From RPQJ01 sp963754535 (GTDB lineage: Bacteria > Pseudomonadota > Gammaproteobacteria > Steroidobacterales > Steroidobacteraceae): DNA of 64,000 nucleotides. How positions within the stretch are numbered: the stretch's first letter is position 1; the number at the start of each line of letters is the position of its first letter. A program made the translations under genes and the position numbers. The notes beneath the pieces are model-generated. The model ran no database searches and was not told where the DNA came from. It saw only the letters and a program-made list of their open reading frames with translations. The DNA is taken from NCBI GenBank assembly GCA_963754535.1, contig CAVWGG010000006.1:248001-312000 (forward strand). Reading direction: 5' to 3'. This document shows, one piece after another, positions 7,951-16,660 of this stretch.

Positions 7951-9950
7951 TGTCCGTGCATCGCCTGCTCATCGCCAACCGCGGCGAGATCGTCACGCGC
8001 ATCGCCCGCACCGCACGGCAGATGGGGATTGCGACCGTCGCCGTGCATTCCGATGCCGACCGGAACAGCGTGCACGTCGATGCGTGCGACGACGCCGTAG
8101 CGCTCGGTGGCCTCGCCGCTGCCGACAGCTACCTGCGCATCGACAAGCTGCTCGCAGCGGCACGCTCGTCGGGCGCGGACGCGATTCATCCGGGTTACGG
8201 CTTCCTCTCCGAGAACGCCGAGTTCGCCGCCGCGATCACTGCCGCCGGTCTCGTGTTCGTCGGTCCGCCGGCCGCGGCCATCGCTGCGATGGGCGACAAG
8301 GCGCGTGCGCGGCAGCGCATGGCCGCCGCTGGAATCGCGGTCGTGCCCGGATACGACGGCGACGATCAGGATCCCGCCATCCTCCAGCGCGAAGCGGACC
8401 GCATCGGCTACCCGGTGATGGTGAAAGCCGCCGCGGGCGGCGGCGGTCGCGGCATGCGCCTGGTGCAGAGCGCGCCGGACCTGCCGGACGCCCTTCGCTC
8501 GGCGGCTGCGGAGGCGGCGAAGTCCTTCGGCGACGGTCGCCTGATCCTCGAACGCGCCGTGGTCGAACCGCGTCACGTCGAGATCCAGGTGTTCGCGGAT
8601 TCGCACGGCAACGTCCTGCACCTCGGCGAACGCGACTGCTCGGTGCAGCGCAGGCACCAGAAGGTCATCGAAGAATCGCCCTCGCCGGCCGTGAACGCCG
8701 AACTGCGCGTGCGCATGGGAGCCGCGGCCGTGGCCGTCGCGCGCGAGATCGGCTACGTCGGCGCCGGCACCGTCGAATTCCTGCTCGACCGCGCGGGCCA
8801 CTTCTACTTCATGGAGATGAACACGCGACTCCAGGTCGAACATCCGGTGACCGAGTGCGTCACGGGTCTCGACCTCGTCGAATGGCAACTGCGCGTGGCG
8901 CGTGGCGAGCCGCTGCCCTTGCGGCAGGACGAAGTCCAGTTGCGCGGCCATGCCATCGAAGTCCGGCTGTGTGCCGAGTCCCCAATGGATGATTTCCTGC
9001 CCGGCAGCGGCACGATCGTGGACTGGTCGGCCCCCACGGGCGTCCGCTGCGATCACGCTTTGCGTGCGGACGCCGAGATACCGGCCTGGTACGACTCGAT
9101 GGTCGCCAAGCTGATCGCGCATGCCCCGACACGGGAGCAGTGCATCGACCAACTGGCGGCGGCAGTCGATCGCACCGTGCTGCTCGGCGTGCAGAGCAAT
9201 CGCGCATTCCTGGGACGCCTGCTGCGGCATGCGAGCTTTCGCGCGGGCAACGAGGTGTCGACGGCCTTCATCGCAAGGCATTTCGGTGCCGCAGAGAGCC
9301 GCCAGCCGCAACCCGACGCGAAGCTGTGGGCATTGGCTGCCTGGATTTCCGTTGCCGGCGCGCCGGAAGCCGAATGCACCCCGTCGGCGTGGCGCAACTG
9401 GAGCACCAGTCGGCCGCTGCCGCAGCCGTGGCGACTGCGCTGGCACGCTCCGGCGGCATTGGCGGGCGCAACCACGGAAATGCGTGGACGTCTCTACCTG
9501 ACGCCCTGCAGCGCGCACGTGGAACTTCCCGCGGGCCAGATCCAGCTGCAAGCCGTGCCGGTCACGGCCGGAGTGCATGCGAAGGCCGTCATCGACGGCG
9601 AGCACGTCGACTATCGTTACGCATGGTCGGGCGCCACGCTGTGGCTGCATACGTCGCAGGGTGACTACGCCTTCGATTGCCGGCGGCGCGAGTCCGCGCG
9701 CTCGAGCGAGTCAGAAGGCGCGGCCGCGATGGAAGTGCGTGCTGCCATCAATGGCCGGGTGGTCGACGTTGCCGCAGCGGTCGGTGTCACCGTCGCGAAA
9801 GGCGATCGACTCGTCGTGCTCGAGGCGATGAAAATGGAACACGAGATCCGCGCTGCGCGCGCGGGACGAATTGCGGACGTCGGCGTCAAGCCGGGCGACC
9901 AGGTCGTCCCCGGCCAGGTGCTCGTCCGCTACGGGGGAGAAACTGCATGA
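7950..9950 (+). CDS. Acyl-CoA carboxylase alpha subunit (biotin carboxylase plus biotin carrier)
   Basis: This 666-residue protein begins MSVHRLLIANRGEIVTRIAR, the canonical biotin carboxylase start. Its ATG overlaps the hydratase stop, and the family start was preferred over an upstream ATG 13 codons earlier. It contains HPGYGFLSENAEFA, the ATP-grasp glycine loop KAAAGGGGRGMRLV, HVEIQVFAD, EMNTRLQVEHPVTE and the C-terminal biotin-carrier motif VLEAMKMEHEI with the biotinylated lysine at about K628. The region between about 450 and 590 is the linker and BT-like domain. With the beta subunit it forms a biotin-dependent acyl-CoA carboxylase of the MCC/GCC family. It overlaps the BKACE gene by ATGA. 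Confidence 0.93.
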   Translation: MSVHRLLIANRGEIVTRIARTARQMGIATVAVHSDADRNSVHVDACDDAVALGGLAAADSYLRIDKLLAAARSSGADAIHPGYGFLSENAEFAAAITAAGLVFVGPPAAAIAAMGDKARARQRMAAAGIAVVPGYDGDDQDPAILQREADRIGYPVMVKAAAGGGGRGMRLVQSAPDLPDALRSAAAEAAKSFGDGRLILERAVVEPRHVEIQVFADSHGNVLHLGERDCSVQRRHQKVIEESPSPAVNAELRVRMGAAAVAVAREIGYVGAGTVEFLLDRAGHFYFMEMNTRLQVEHPVTECVTGLDLVEWQLRVARGEPLPLRQDEVQLRGHAIEVRLCAESPMDDFLPGSGTIVDWSAPTGVRCDHALRADAEIPAWYDSMVAKLIAHAPTREQCIDQLAAAVDRTVLLGVQSNRAFLGRLLRHASFRAGNEVSTAFIARHFGAAESRQPQPDAKLWALAAWISVAGAPEAECTPSAWRNWSTSRPLPQPWRLRWHAPAALAGATTEMRGRLYLTPCSAHVELPAGQIQLQAVPVTAGVHAKAVIDGEHVDYRYAWSGATLWLHTSQGDYAFDCRRRESARSSESEGAAAMEVRAAINGRVVDVAAAVGVTVAKGDRLVVLEAMKMEHEIRAARAGRIADVGVKPGDQVVPGQVLVRYGGETA

Positions 9951-10813
9951 GTGGCAAAGTCGTCGTGACCTGCGCCCTGACGGGCGTGCTCACGGACCCC
10001 GCGCAGCACAACGTGCCGGTGACGCCGGAACAGATGGCGCGCGAGGCACGCGCGGCATACGACGCCGGCGCCAGTGTCGTGCACGTTCACTTCCGGCAGC
10101 AGGGCGCGGGCCAGGGCCACCTGCCCTGCTGGGATCCGGCTGTCGCCGTCGAGATCGCCCAGGCGATCCGCGAAGCCTGTCCGGGCATCATCTTCAACCA
10201 GTCCACCGGAGTCGTGGGCCCGGACATCTCGGGTCCGGTCGCCTGCATCCGCGCGGTGAAGCCGGAAATCGCCGCGGCCAATGCGGGTTCGCTGAACTAC
10301 CTGAAGGTGCGCAACGACGGCCGCTGGGCCTGGCCGCCGATGCTATTCGATAACCCGGTGGAAAAAGTCGCGGCCTTCCTGCAGGTGATGCAGCAGGTCG
10401 AGGCGTTGCCCGAATTCGAGTGCTTCGACGTCGGCATCGTGCGCAGCGTCGAAATGTTCGTGCGCTCCGGACTGTACGTCGGTCACCCCGACGTGAATTT
10501 CGTCATGGGCGTCGAATCCGGCATGCCCGCCGATCCGGCGCTGCTGCCGATCCTGATCGGACTGCTGCCCGCCCACGCGACGTGGCAGGTGACCGCCATC
10601 GGCCGCGAGAACGTCTGGCCGCTGCATCGTCGCACGGCGGAGCTCGGCGGCAACCTGCGCACCGGGCTCGAGGACACGTTCTATCTGCCGGATGGACGCA
10701 AGGCGCGCAGCAATGGCGAACTGATCGACGCCATCGTCGGCGTGGCGCGTGCAACGGGACGCGACTGCGCGACGCCCGCCGAAGCGCGCAAGATGCTGCA
10801 CCTCGCCGCCTGA
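9947..10813 (+). CDS. Beta-keto acid cleavage enzyme (BKACE, DUF849)
   Basis: The 288-residue TIM-barrel protein belongs to the BKACE family, founded on Kce (3-keto-5-aminohexanoate cleavage enzyme). The first zinc-ligand pair is visible as VHVHFR (H46, H48). Other family segments are FNQSTGVVGPDISG, KPEIAAANAGSLNY, FECFDVGIVRS and the C-terminal LGGNLRTGLEDTFYLPDGRK. BKACE enzymes convert a beta-keto acid plus acetyl-CoA to acetoacetate plus a new acyl-CoA. The ATG overlaps the stop of the carboxylase alpha gene, so it is the coupled last gene of the operon. In atu/liu-type operons this slot normally holds an HMG-CoA lyase. Whether BKACE replaces that step or handles a keto-acid product is unknown. 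Confidence 0.9.
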   Translation: MSGKVVVTCALTGVLTDPAQHNVPVTPEQMAREARAAYDAGASVVHVHFRQQGAGQGHLPCWDPAVAVEIAQAIREACPGIIFNQSTGVVGPDISGPVACIRAVKPEIAAANAGSLNYLKVRNDGRWAWPPMLFDNPVEKVAAFLQVMQQVEALPEFECFDVGIVRSVEMFVRSGLYVGHPDVNFVMGVESGMPADPALLPILIGLLPAHATWQVTAIGRENVWPLHRRTAELGGNLRTGLEDTFYLPDGRKARSNGELIDAIVGVARATGRDCATPAEARKMLHLAA

Positions 10814-10832
10814 TCACGAAAGGCGTCGCCGC

Positions 10833-12293
10833 TCAAGGACGCGGGAGTGACGCCCCGATTTCCCTGACAGCGCTCACGAGCACGGGCAGGTCGGCACTCG
10901 TGGTGCGGTAATTGACGATCGCGGCACGCAGGCAGTAACGACCGTGCAGCGTCGTGTACGACGGCGCCGCGATTCCGCTTTCGTGCAGGCGGATCAGCAG
11001 TTCCTCGTTCAGCGCATTCAGCTGCTCGTCGTCCAGCCCGCCCGGGTTGTAGCGGAAGCAGGCGATGTTGGTCGCCACGGGCGCCAGCAATTCAAGGCTT
11101 GGCTCTGCCTCGACCAGTGCCGCGAGTTCATGCGCCTGCGCGATGTTGCGGTCGATCAGGCGGCCGAAGCGATCGAGCCCGTGTTCCTTGATCGAGAGCC
11201 ACACCTTGAGCGCGCGAAATCCCCGCGACAGCTGCAACCCGTATTCGCTGAACCAGAGTGCGCCGCTCGCGAGTCCGCGCTCGGTGCGTTCGAGGTATTC
11301 CGGCGTCAGGGCAAACGCTTCGCGATGCGCCTTGCGATCGCGCACCAGCACGCAGGCTGCCTCGAAGGGCACGTGCAGCCACTTGTGCAGGTCAAGCGTG
11401 ACGGAGTCCGCGCGCTCCATGCCGCGTACCAGGTGACGGTGCCCGGGCGCCAGCGCGAGCAGCGCGCCGATCGCGCCGTCGACGTGAAACCAGAGGTGCT
11501 CCCGTTCGCAGAGCGTGGCCAGCGCGTCGAGGTCGTCCGTTGCCCCGGTGTTGATGGTCGCCGCGTTGCCGATGACGCAGAACGGCTGCTGGCCCGCGGC
11601 GCGGTCCTCCGCGATCATGCGTTCGAGCGCGCCGACGTCGATTTCGAACCCGGCGTTGACCGGCACCTTGCGCAGCGAACGCGCGCCGAGCCCGAGCGAC
11701 TCGATCGCCTTCTGCACGCAGCTGTGCACCTCGACGGACGCGTAGGTAATGAGCGTGCGCGGTATGGCGGCGACCCCTTCGGCCCGCACGTCGACCCCGG
11801 CCCGGGAATTGCGCGCCACGGCGAGGCCGACGAAGTTCGCCATCGAACCGCCGCTGACGAGCAGGCCGCTAGCCTCGGCGGGAAAGCCGGCAATCTCCTT
11901 GCACCAGTCGACGACCTGCGCCTCGACGTGGTTCGGCACGTGGTTGCCGCCGCCCATGTTGGGATTGAGCACGGCCGCCAGGAAATCGCCGACAGCCGCG
12001 AAGGGCGTGCCGTTGCCCATGAACCAGGACCAGAAACGCGGATGCGTGTTGCCCATCGCATAGGGCATCACGAGTTCCTTGAATTCACCGTAGGCAGATT
12101 CGGCGCCCTGCGGCAATCGCGGCGCGGACTGGCGCAATCGCGCGACGATCGCGTCGGGCACCGGCTGCCACACGGGGCGGTCGCGGACTCCCTGCAGGTA
12201 GTCGAAGCCGTCGTCGACCACCTGGTGCGCGAGGCGCCGCAAGGCTTCCCAATCGGCCGGGTCCAGTGATTCATCGACGGGGGGACTGCTCAT
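10833..12293 (-). CDS. Pyridoxal-phosphate-dependent group II decarboxylase / aminotransferase-fold protein
   Basis: This 486-residue fold-type I PLP enzyme resembles aromatic-L-amino-acid and glutamate decarboxylases. Recognisable parts are the N-terminal GNTHPRFWSWFMGNG and NPNMGGGNHVPNHVEAQVVD, the cofactor histidine region TYASVEVHSCVQKAIE, and the Schiff-base lysine in DLHKWLHVP (K304). The aromatic decarboxylase subgroup is suggested by PRFWSWF and the overall length. The substrate cannot be assigned. It is convergent with the BKACE operon, 19 bases away, and shows no obvious functional link to it. Confidence 0.88.
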   Translation of the reverse strand: MSSPPVDESLDPADWEALRRLAHQVVDDGFDYLQGVRDRPVWQPVPDAIVARLRQSAPRLPQGAESAYGEFKELVMPYAMGNTHPRFWSWFMGNGTPFAAVGDFLAAVLNPNMGGGNHVPNHVEAQVVDWCKEIAGFPAEASGLLVSGGSMANFVGLAVARNSRAGVDVRAEGVAAIPRTLITYASVEVHSCVQKAIESLGLGARSLRKVPVNAGFEIDVGALERMIAEDRAAGQQPFCVIGNAATINTGATDDLDALATLCEREHLWFHVDGAIGALLALAPGHRHLVRGMERADSVTLDLHKWLHVPFEAACVLVRDRKAHREAFALTPEYLERTERGLASGALWFSEYGLQLSRGFRALKVWLSIKEHGLDRFGRLIDRNIAQAHELAALVEAEPSLELLAPVATNIACFRYNPGGLDDEQLNALNEELLIRLHESGIAAPSYTTLHGRYCLRAAIVNYRTTSADLPVLVSAVREIGASLPRP

Positions 12294-12379
12294 CGGCTGG
12301 GCTCTGGGTGGCGGCGCGGGGGTCCGCCCGGCCGCAGCCTACTACGGGGCGTCGCCGACGCCAGCCGGCGGTGGGCGGA

Positions 12380-12499
12380 TCAGGTCAGCGTGACGCCACC
12401 GTGCGTCAACGCATGCGCAAGGATAACGAAGGCCGTGGCGGCGGCGGCGGCCAGCCAGAACGCCAGCGCCCAGGGATACGAAACAGTCGGTCTTTCCAT
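12380..12499 (-). CDS. Small membrane protein, 39 residues
   Basis: A 40-codon frame starts at an ATG with a strong GGAGG ribosome site 5 bases upstream. The protein has a short polar N-terminus (MERPTVSYP), one hydrophobic segment at residues about 10-31 (ALAFWLAAAAATAFVILAHA) and a short tail. It would be a single-pass inner-membrane peptide. I recognise no family. The strong ribosome site and one clean membrane segment are the only evidence that it is real. It lies downstream on the same strand of another tiny membrane protein gene. Confidence 0.5.
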   Translation of the reverse strand: MERPTVSYPWALAFWLAAAAATAFVILAHALTHGGVTLT

Positions 12500-12619
12500 A
12501 CGTCCTCCAAAGATCGCGAGGTCGGAGTCGGTGCCGTCCCGTTGGAGGGGGGGAGGGGTCGAACGAGGCGGTAGGCCGACTCACGACCGGGCGATCGAGG
12601 CACAGGTTAGCGCAATTCG

Positions 12620-12634
12620 TGCTGCGCCGCAGCA
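12620..12634. repeat. Small inverted repeat TGCTGCG-C-CGCAGCA
   Basis: The 7-bp perfect arms flank one base, next to an AT-rich stretch (12635-12670), in the 228-bp gap between the two tiny membrane-protein genes. It could be an operator or a weak hairpin. There is no run of T after it in the minus direction, so a classical terminator is unlikely. Confidence 0.3.
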
Positions 12635-12727
12635 AGAATATACTACCTTGTATTTATTGAAATTTTATGTTCAAAAGTCCACCGAAATCGCCCTGGATGG
12701 ACGATTCCGGCCGCAACCGGGCAGGCA

Positions 12728-12856
12728 TCAGGCAAAGCTTTGCATGCCCGCCACCGCCTCGACCAGGATGGTCACGACGAAGGCGACGGACACGACCAGG
12801 CCGGAACCGATGGCGATCTGGAAGAACGAAACCTGGGACTGCTTGCGGTTGAACAT
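12728..12856 (-). CDS. Small membrane protein, 42 residues
   Basis: A 43-codon frame has AGGAGG 7 bases before its ATG, one of the best ribosome sites in the window. The N-terminus is basic (MFNRKQSQ), followed by a hydrophobic segment at residues about 10-32 (FFQIAIGSGLVVSVAFVVTI) and a short C-terminus. This predicts a single-pass membrane peptide with the N-terminus in the cytoplasm. It is divergent from the LysR gene at 12960, with about 100 bases of AT-rich DNA between, so it may be under that regulator. No family is recognised. Confidence 0.55.
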   Translation of the reverse strand: MFNRKQSQVSFFQIAIGSGLVVSVAFVVTILVEAVAGMQSFA

Positions 12857-12959
12857 GACGAGCCTCCTGCTGTTGTGAGGCACAAGGTACGCCCAGACTT
12901 TGGGGCGATAAATCCTAATAACCGTTGCACTCTATTTCTTATTTCATAACAATCGGCGC

Positions 12960-13934
12960 ATGGACCAATTGTTGGCGATGAAGGTCTTCGCCCGGGTCGC
13001 TGAACGCGGCTCGTTCGGCCAGGCCGCCGACGAGCTCGAGATTTCACGGCCCGCGGCCAGCTCGCACGTCGCCGCACTCGAAAGGCACCTCGGCGCGCGC
13101 CTGCTGAACCGGACGACGCGCCGGGTATCGCTCACCGCCGAGGGCACCGAATTCCTGCGCCGCACGCGCCGCATCCTCGAGGAACTGCGCGACGCGGAGG
13201 AGACCCTGCGCGACACTCGTTCCAAACCGCAGGGCAAACTGCGGGTGGACGTGCCCGTCGCGTTCGGGCGCTACCTGCTGCTCCCAGCCCTGCCCGAATT
13301 CACGCGGCGCTACCCGCTCATCGAACTCGACCTGCGCCTCAACGATCGCGTCGTCGATCTCGTTGCCGAACGCATCGACGTGGCGCTGCGCGTTGGGCCC
13401 ATCCGGCAGGCCGGACTGGTGGCGCGGCGCGTGGCGCAGGTGAACATCGTCACGTGCGCCGCTCCCGCGTACCTGCAGGACCAGGGCGAACCGGCGACGC
13501 CGGAGGATTTGCGCCAGCACAGGCTCGTCGGACTGACGTCACCTTCCGGCGCGCCGCCGGAGTGGACCTTTCCACCACCGTACACGCCGAAGCGGCTCGG
13601 GCTGAAATTCTCGATGCTGTTCAATGCGGCCGAAGCGCCGATCATCGCGGCGGCCGCGGGCCTCGGCATCACCCACACCGCCGATCTCCTGGTCGCCGAG
13701 TACGTCGCACGCGGTGAACTGAAGCTGATACTCGAGGACTACGTGGTGCCTGGCCCGCCCATCTCCCTCGTCTACCCGTCTGCGGGACACCAGCTGGCCA
13801 AGGTGCGTGTATTTTCCGATTTCGCCGCGGAGCTCCTGCTGCGCTGGAACGAAGTGGTCCGCCGCTGGATCAAGCAGCCGTCCCGCCTGCCGAACCCCGT
13901 CTCCGCCCCCTCGCCCTCCCCGCTTGTCCGCTAG
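12960..13934 (+). CDS. LysR family transcriptional regulator
   Basis: The 324-residue protein has an N-terminal winged helix-turn-helix (MDQLLAMKVFARVAERGSFG, then QAADELEISRPAASSHVAAL) and a LysR substrate-binding domain from about residue 90 to 295, with the typical KLRVDVPVAFGRYLLLPALP opening. The form is that of the CrgA/AaeR-like subgroup that starts MDQLLAMKVF. The proline-rich C-terminal tail runs close to the next gene. The upstream region (12857-12959) is AT-rich and divergent to a tiny membrane-protein gene, the classical arrangement for a LysR regulator and its target. Effector unknown. Confidence 0.92.
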   Translation: MDQLLAMKVFARVAERGSFGQAADELEISRPAASSHVAALERHLGARLLNRTTRRVSLTAEGTEFLRRTRRILEELRDAEETLRDTRSKPQGKLRVDVPVAFGRYLLLPALPEFTRRYPLIELDLRLNDRVVDLVAERIDVALRVGPIRQAGLVARRVAQVNIVTCAAPAYLQDQGEPATPEDLRQHRLVGLTSPSGAPPEWTFPPPYTPKRLGLKFSMLFNAAEAPIIAAAAGLGITHTADLLVAEYVARGELKLILEDYVVPGPPISLVYPSAGHQLAKVRVFSDFAAELLLRWNEVVRRWIKQPSRLPNPVSAPSPSPLVR

Positions 13935-13961
13935 ACTCGCGCCAAACCCAAGGGAACCCCC

Positions 13962-14546
13962 ATGACCTACCTCGTTGCCGGCCTGCTGTTGTTTCTAGGC
14001 GTGCATTCGATCGCCATCCTTGCGCCGGCGTGGCGCGACGGCATGGCTGCGAAGCTCGGCGACGCGCCGTGGAAGGCGATCTACTCCCTGGCCTCAGTCA
14101 TCGGCTTCGTGATGCTCGTGCACGGGTATGGCCTTGCGCGCGCGGAACCGACGGTGCTCTACACGCCGCCGACGTGGCTGCGTCACGTTGCCGCGCTGCT
14201 CATGCTGCCGGTGTTTCCGCTGCTGCTGGCAACGTACCTGCCCGGCCGCATCAAGGCCGCCGTGAAGCATCCGATGCTCACGGCCACCAAGGCCTGGGCG
14301 CTGTCACACCTGCTCGTCAACGGCAACGTCGCAGACGTGCTGCTGTTCGGCGGCTTCCTCGCCTGGGCGGTGGCGGACCGCATCGCGGCCGGCAAGCGCG
14401 CCGTGCAGCGCAAGCCGATGGTCGCCGGCACGCCGTCGCGAATGAACGACGCGCTTGCGATCGTCGGCGGCCTTGTCCTGTACGTCGTGGTGATCGCCTG
14501 GGCGCACCAGCGCTTCATCGGCGTGCCGCCGATGCTGCCGCACTGA
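13962..14546 (+). CDS. NnrU family integral membrane protein
   Basis: The 194-residue protein has about five hydrophobic helices and the NnrU landmarks LGVHSIAILAPAWRDGM and HPMLTATKAWALSHLLVNGN. NnrU proteins were first noted beside nitrite/nitric-oxide reductase genes and are related to the isoprenoid-modifying enzyme 15-cis-zeta-carotene isomerase. Their general function is unsettled. An AAGGGAA ribosome site precedes the ATG. It lies 27 bases after the LysR gene on the same strand. No denitrification genes are in the window, so a role in NO metabolism is not supported by context. Confidence 0.88.
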   Translation: MTYLVAGLLLFLGVHSIAILAPAWRDGMAAKLGDAPWKAIYSLASVIGFVMLVHGYGLARAEPTVLYTPPTWLRHVAALLMLPVFPLLLATYLPGRIKAAVKHPMLTATKAWALSHLLVNGNVADVLLFGGFLAWAVADRIAAGKRAVQRKPMVAGTPSRMNDALAIVGGLVLYVVVIAWAHQRFIGVPPMLPH

Positions 14547-14566
14547 CCGGCAGCGAGGTTCCTCTC

Positions 14567-15860
14567 TTGATCATTGCCCCGCGATTTTCGTTCGTGTCGC
14601 TGTGCGTGCTGGCGCTGCTCACGGCCAGCCCGGCTCATGCGGCGCCGTCCGCCAGGGAAAAGCAGATCGTCGTCGCCGTCGATCGACGCACCGACGCCGC
14701 GCTCGAACTGCTGGCCGAGACGGTGAACGTGCCCAGCGCCACGGAGAACCTCGCCGGGGTACGCACGGTGGGTGCCATCTATGCCCGCGAATTCCGCGCA
14801 CTCGGCTTCGAGACGCGCTGGGTCGAGGTGCCCGCGGAGATGAACCGCGCGGGGCATCTCATCGCAACCCACCGGGGCAGGCCCGGCGGCCCACGACTGC
14901 TGCTGCTCGGTCACCTCGACACGGTCCTGCAGGGTGAGCCGTTCCGGCGGGACGGCAACCGGGCGTACGGCACGGGATCGTCCGACATGAAGGGCGGCAA
15001 CCTCGTCGCGCTCGAGGCCCTGCGCGCGCTGCACGCGACGGGGGCACCTCCGCGGCATGAACGTCACGGTCGTTTTCACGGGTGACGAAGAAGACCCGGG
15101 CTCGCCACAGCTCGTGACGCGTGAATCACTGCTGGCCGCGGCCGCGAATTCTGACATCGCCCTGGCCTTCGAGGGTTCGGCGCCCGGCAAGGCCGTCATC
15201 GGCCGCCGCGGCATCGGCTCATGGCGCCTGCACGTGACGGGTGTGCAGGGCCACTCGTCGGGGGTGTTCGGCGATGCGCGCGGCTACGGCGCAATCTTCG
15301 AGGCCGCACGCATCCTCGACCAGTTCCGGACCGGATTGCGCGAGCCGAACCTCACGTACAACCCGGCAGTGATCGTGGGCGGCACGAACGTGACCTACGA
15401 GACCGCAACGAAGAGCGGCACTGCGCTGGGCAAGACCAACGTGATCCCGCGCGAAGTGCGCGTGGAAGGCGACATCCGCTATCTCGGCGCTGCCCAGTTC
15501 GAATCGGCACGCGAGAAGATGCGCGCTATCGTCGCGGCGAACCTGCCGCAGACGTCGGCGGAAATCGTCGTCGAGAACGAGTATCCCTCGATGGCGCCGA
15601 ATCCCGGCAGCGAACGCATCCTTGCGGTCCTCGATTCCGTGAGCCGCGATCTCGGCGCCGGACCCATCGTCGCGCAGCCGCCGATCGAGCGCGGCGCGGG
15701 TGACATCGCGTTCGTGTGCGGCGACGGCCGCCTCGCCTGCCTCGATGGCCTCGGCACGGACGGCGACAACGATCACGCGCCGGGCGAGTACGTGCTGCTC
15801 GATTCACTGGCGCTGCAGGTGAAACGCGCCGCGCTGCTGATGCATCGACTGGCTCGCTGA
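14567..15860 (+). pseudogene. M20 family metallopeptidase, exported, with one frameshift
   Basis: Two adjacent frames together make a complete secreted M20 (glutamate carboxypeptidase-like) peptidase. The first starts at a TTG at 14567 (GAGG 8 bases upstream) with a signal peptide ending TASPAHA. It carries the metal-binding LLLLGHLDTV and GTGSSDMKGG. The second frame, from about 15049, continues with MNVTVVFTGDEEDPGS (catalytic glutamate pair), the dimerisation domain around VTGVQGHSSGVFG and the C-terminal GLGTDGDNDHAPGEYVLLDS. The switch is explained by one extra base in the gggggcacctcc stretch at 15040-15048. Removing it restores a continuous protein of about 430 residues. Either a recent null mutation or, more likely, a sequence error. 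Confidence 0.85.
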
Positions 15861-15915
15861 TTCAATGTGCGGGGGCACGGATGCCGGCGGCCGCACGCTC
15901 GGCTAAGCTTCACCC

Positions 15916-16392
15916 ATGCTCAAGTCCACCGTTCGCGCGCTGCAGTCGATGCTCGACCGGCAGCGCATTCTCACGCTCGCCGTGCAGACCGGGCAGGGCC
16001 CGTATGCCGGGCTGCTGCCGTTCGTTCCCGTGGCCGACCGGTCGGCCGTGCTGGTGCACGCGTCGAAGCTCGCACGACATACGCAGGGTCTGACGGCCGG
16101 AGCGCATGCCGGCATCCTGGTGCACGAGCAGGACGGGCCGGACAAGGACCCGTTGCAGATCGAGCGCTTGATGTTCGACTGCACGGTGCAGCCGTTCGAA
16201 CGCAAGAGTGCCGAGTGGGAGGCGGGCCGTGAGCTGTACCTCGCGCGCTTCCCCGACAGCCGCGTCACCTTCGGGCTCGGCGACTTCACGCTCTATCGGC
16301 TGCAGTTCGTCGCGGGCACGTATGTCGCAGGCTTCGGTCGCGCGATGGACATCGAACCGCGCGACATCCGGCGACTCGCAGAGTCAGCCTGA
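15916..16392 (+). CDS. HugZ-like pyridoxamine 5'-phosphate oxidase-fold protein
   Basis: This 158-residue split-beta-barrel protein contains the family segments ILTLAVQTGQGPYAGLLPFV, LVHASKLARHTQGLTAG and a C-terminal FVAGTYVAGFGRAMDI. The last resembles the part of HugZ-type heme utilisation proteins that ends with RAM. Such proteins bind FMN or heme. The C-terminal heme-binding DUF2470 domain of true HugZ is absent, so heme oxygenase activity is uncertain. It stands alone, 55 bases after the M20 gene, and is followed by a long inverted repeat. Confidence 0.75.
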   Translation: MLKSTVRALQSMLDRQRILTLAVQTGQGPYAGLLPFVPVADRSAVLVHASKLARHTQGLTAGAHAGILVHEQDGPDKDPLQIERLMFDCTVQPFERKSAEWEAGRELYLARFPDSRVTFGLGDFTLYRLQFVAGTYVAGFGRAMDIEPRDIRRLAESA

Positions 16393-16413
16393 GTCGCTGC
16401 AGTGCCGGTGCTG

Positions 16414-16641
16414 GCGCTAGCCAGGCGCGCTTCTCGTATTCGATGATGCCACTGCACGCCCAGTGCGCCGTGGGGCCCGCATCCGGGACGCGCTCCAAAA
16501 ACCGTGCGCGGCATGGACGCCGCGCCCGGAGCCCCCATGGACGGGTTTACGGCGTTATTTGGGCGCGTCCCGGATGCGGGTCCCACGGCGCACCGATGCC
16601 GTTATTCATCGTCGAACATGAGAAGCGCGCCTGGCCAGCGC
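16414..16641. repeat. Long inverted repeat, about 85-base arms, possible palindromic element
   Basis: The left arm (about 16414-16498) and right arm (about 16556-16641) are imperfect reverse complements. The outer tips gcgctagccaggcgcgctt and its complement near 16622-16641 match with one mismatch, and the inner parts share cgcgtcccggatgcggg. The centre (16499-16555) contains two ccatggac-like half-repeats. It fills the gap between two convergent genes, so transcription from either side could fold it into a large hairpin. Short frames inside are repeat-derived and not coding. It could be a non-autonomous mobile element or a palindromic intergenic repeat. No second copy is apparent in this window. 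Confidence 0.75.
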
Positions 16642-16660
16642 ACCACGCCACTGATCCGAC

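Noticed and set aside
7080..9650. Very long open frame (over 850 codons) antisense to the hydratase and biotin carboxylase genes
   Set aside because: It is the antisense shadow of well-supported coding genes in GC-rich DNA, rich in Arg/His/Ala with no domain, and has no ribosome site.
16443..16660. Short frames inside the palindromic element
   Set aside because: The same peptide pieces recur in both arms because of the inverted repeat, so they do not indicate coding.
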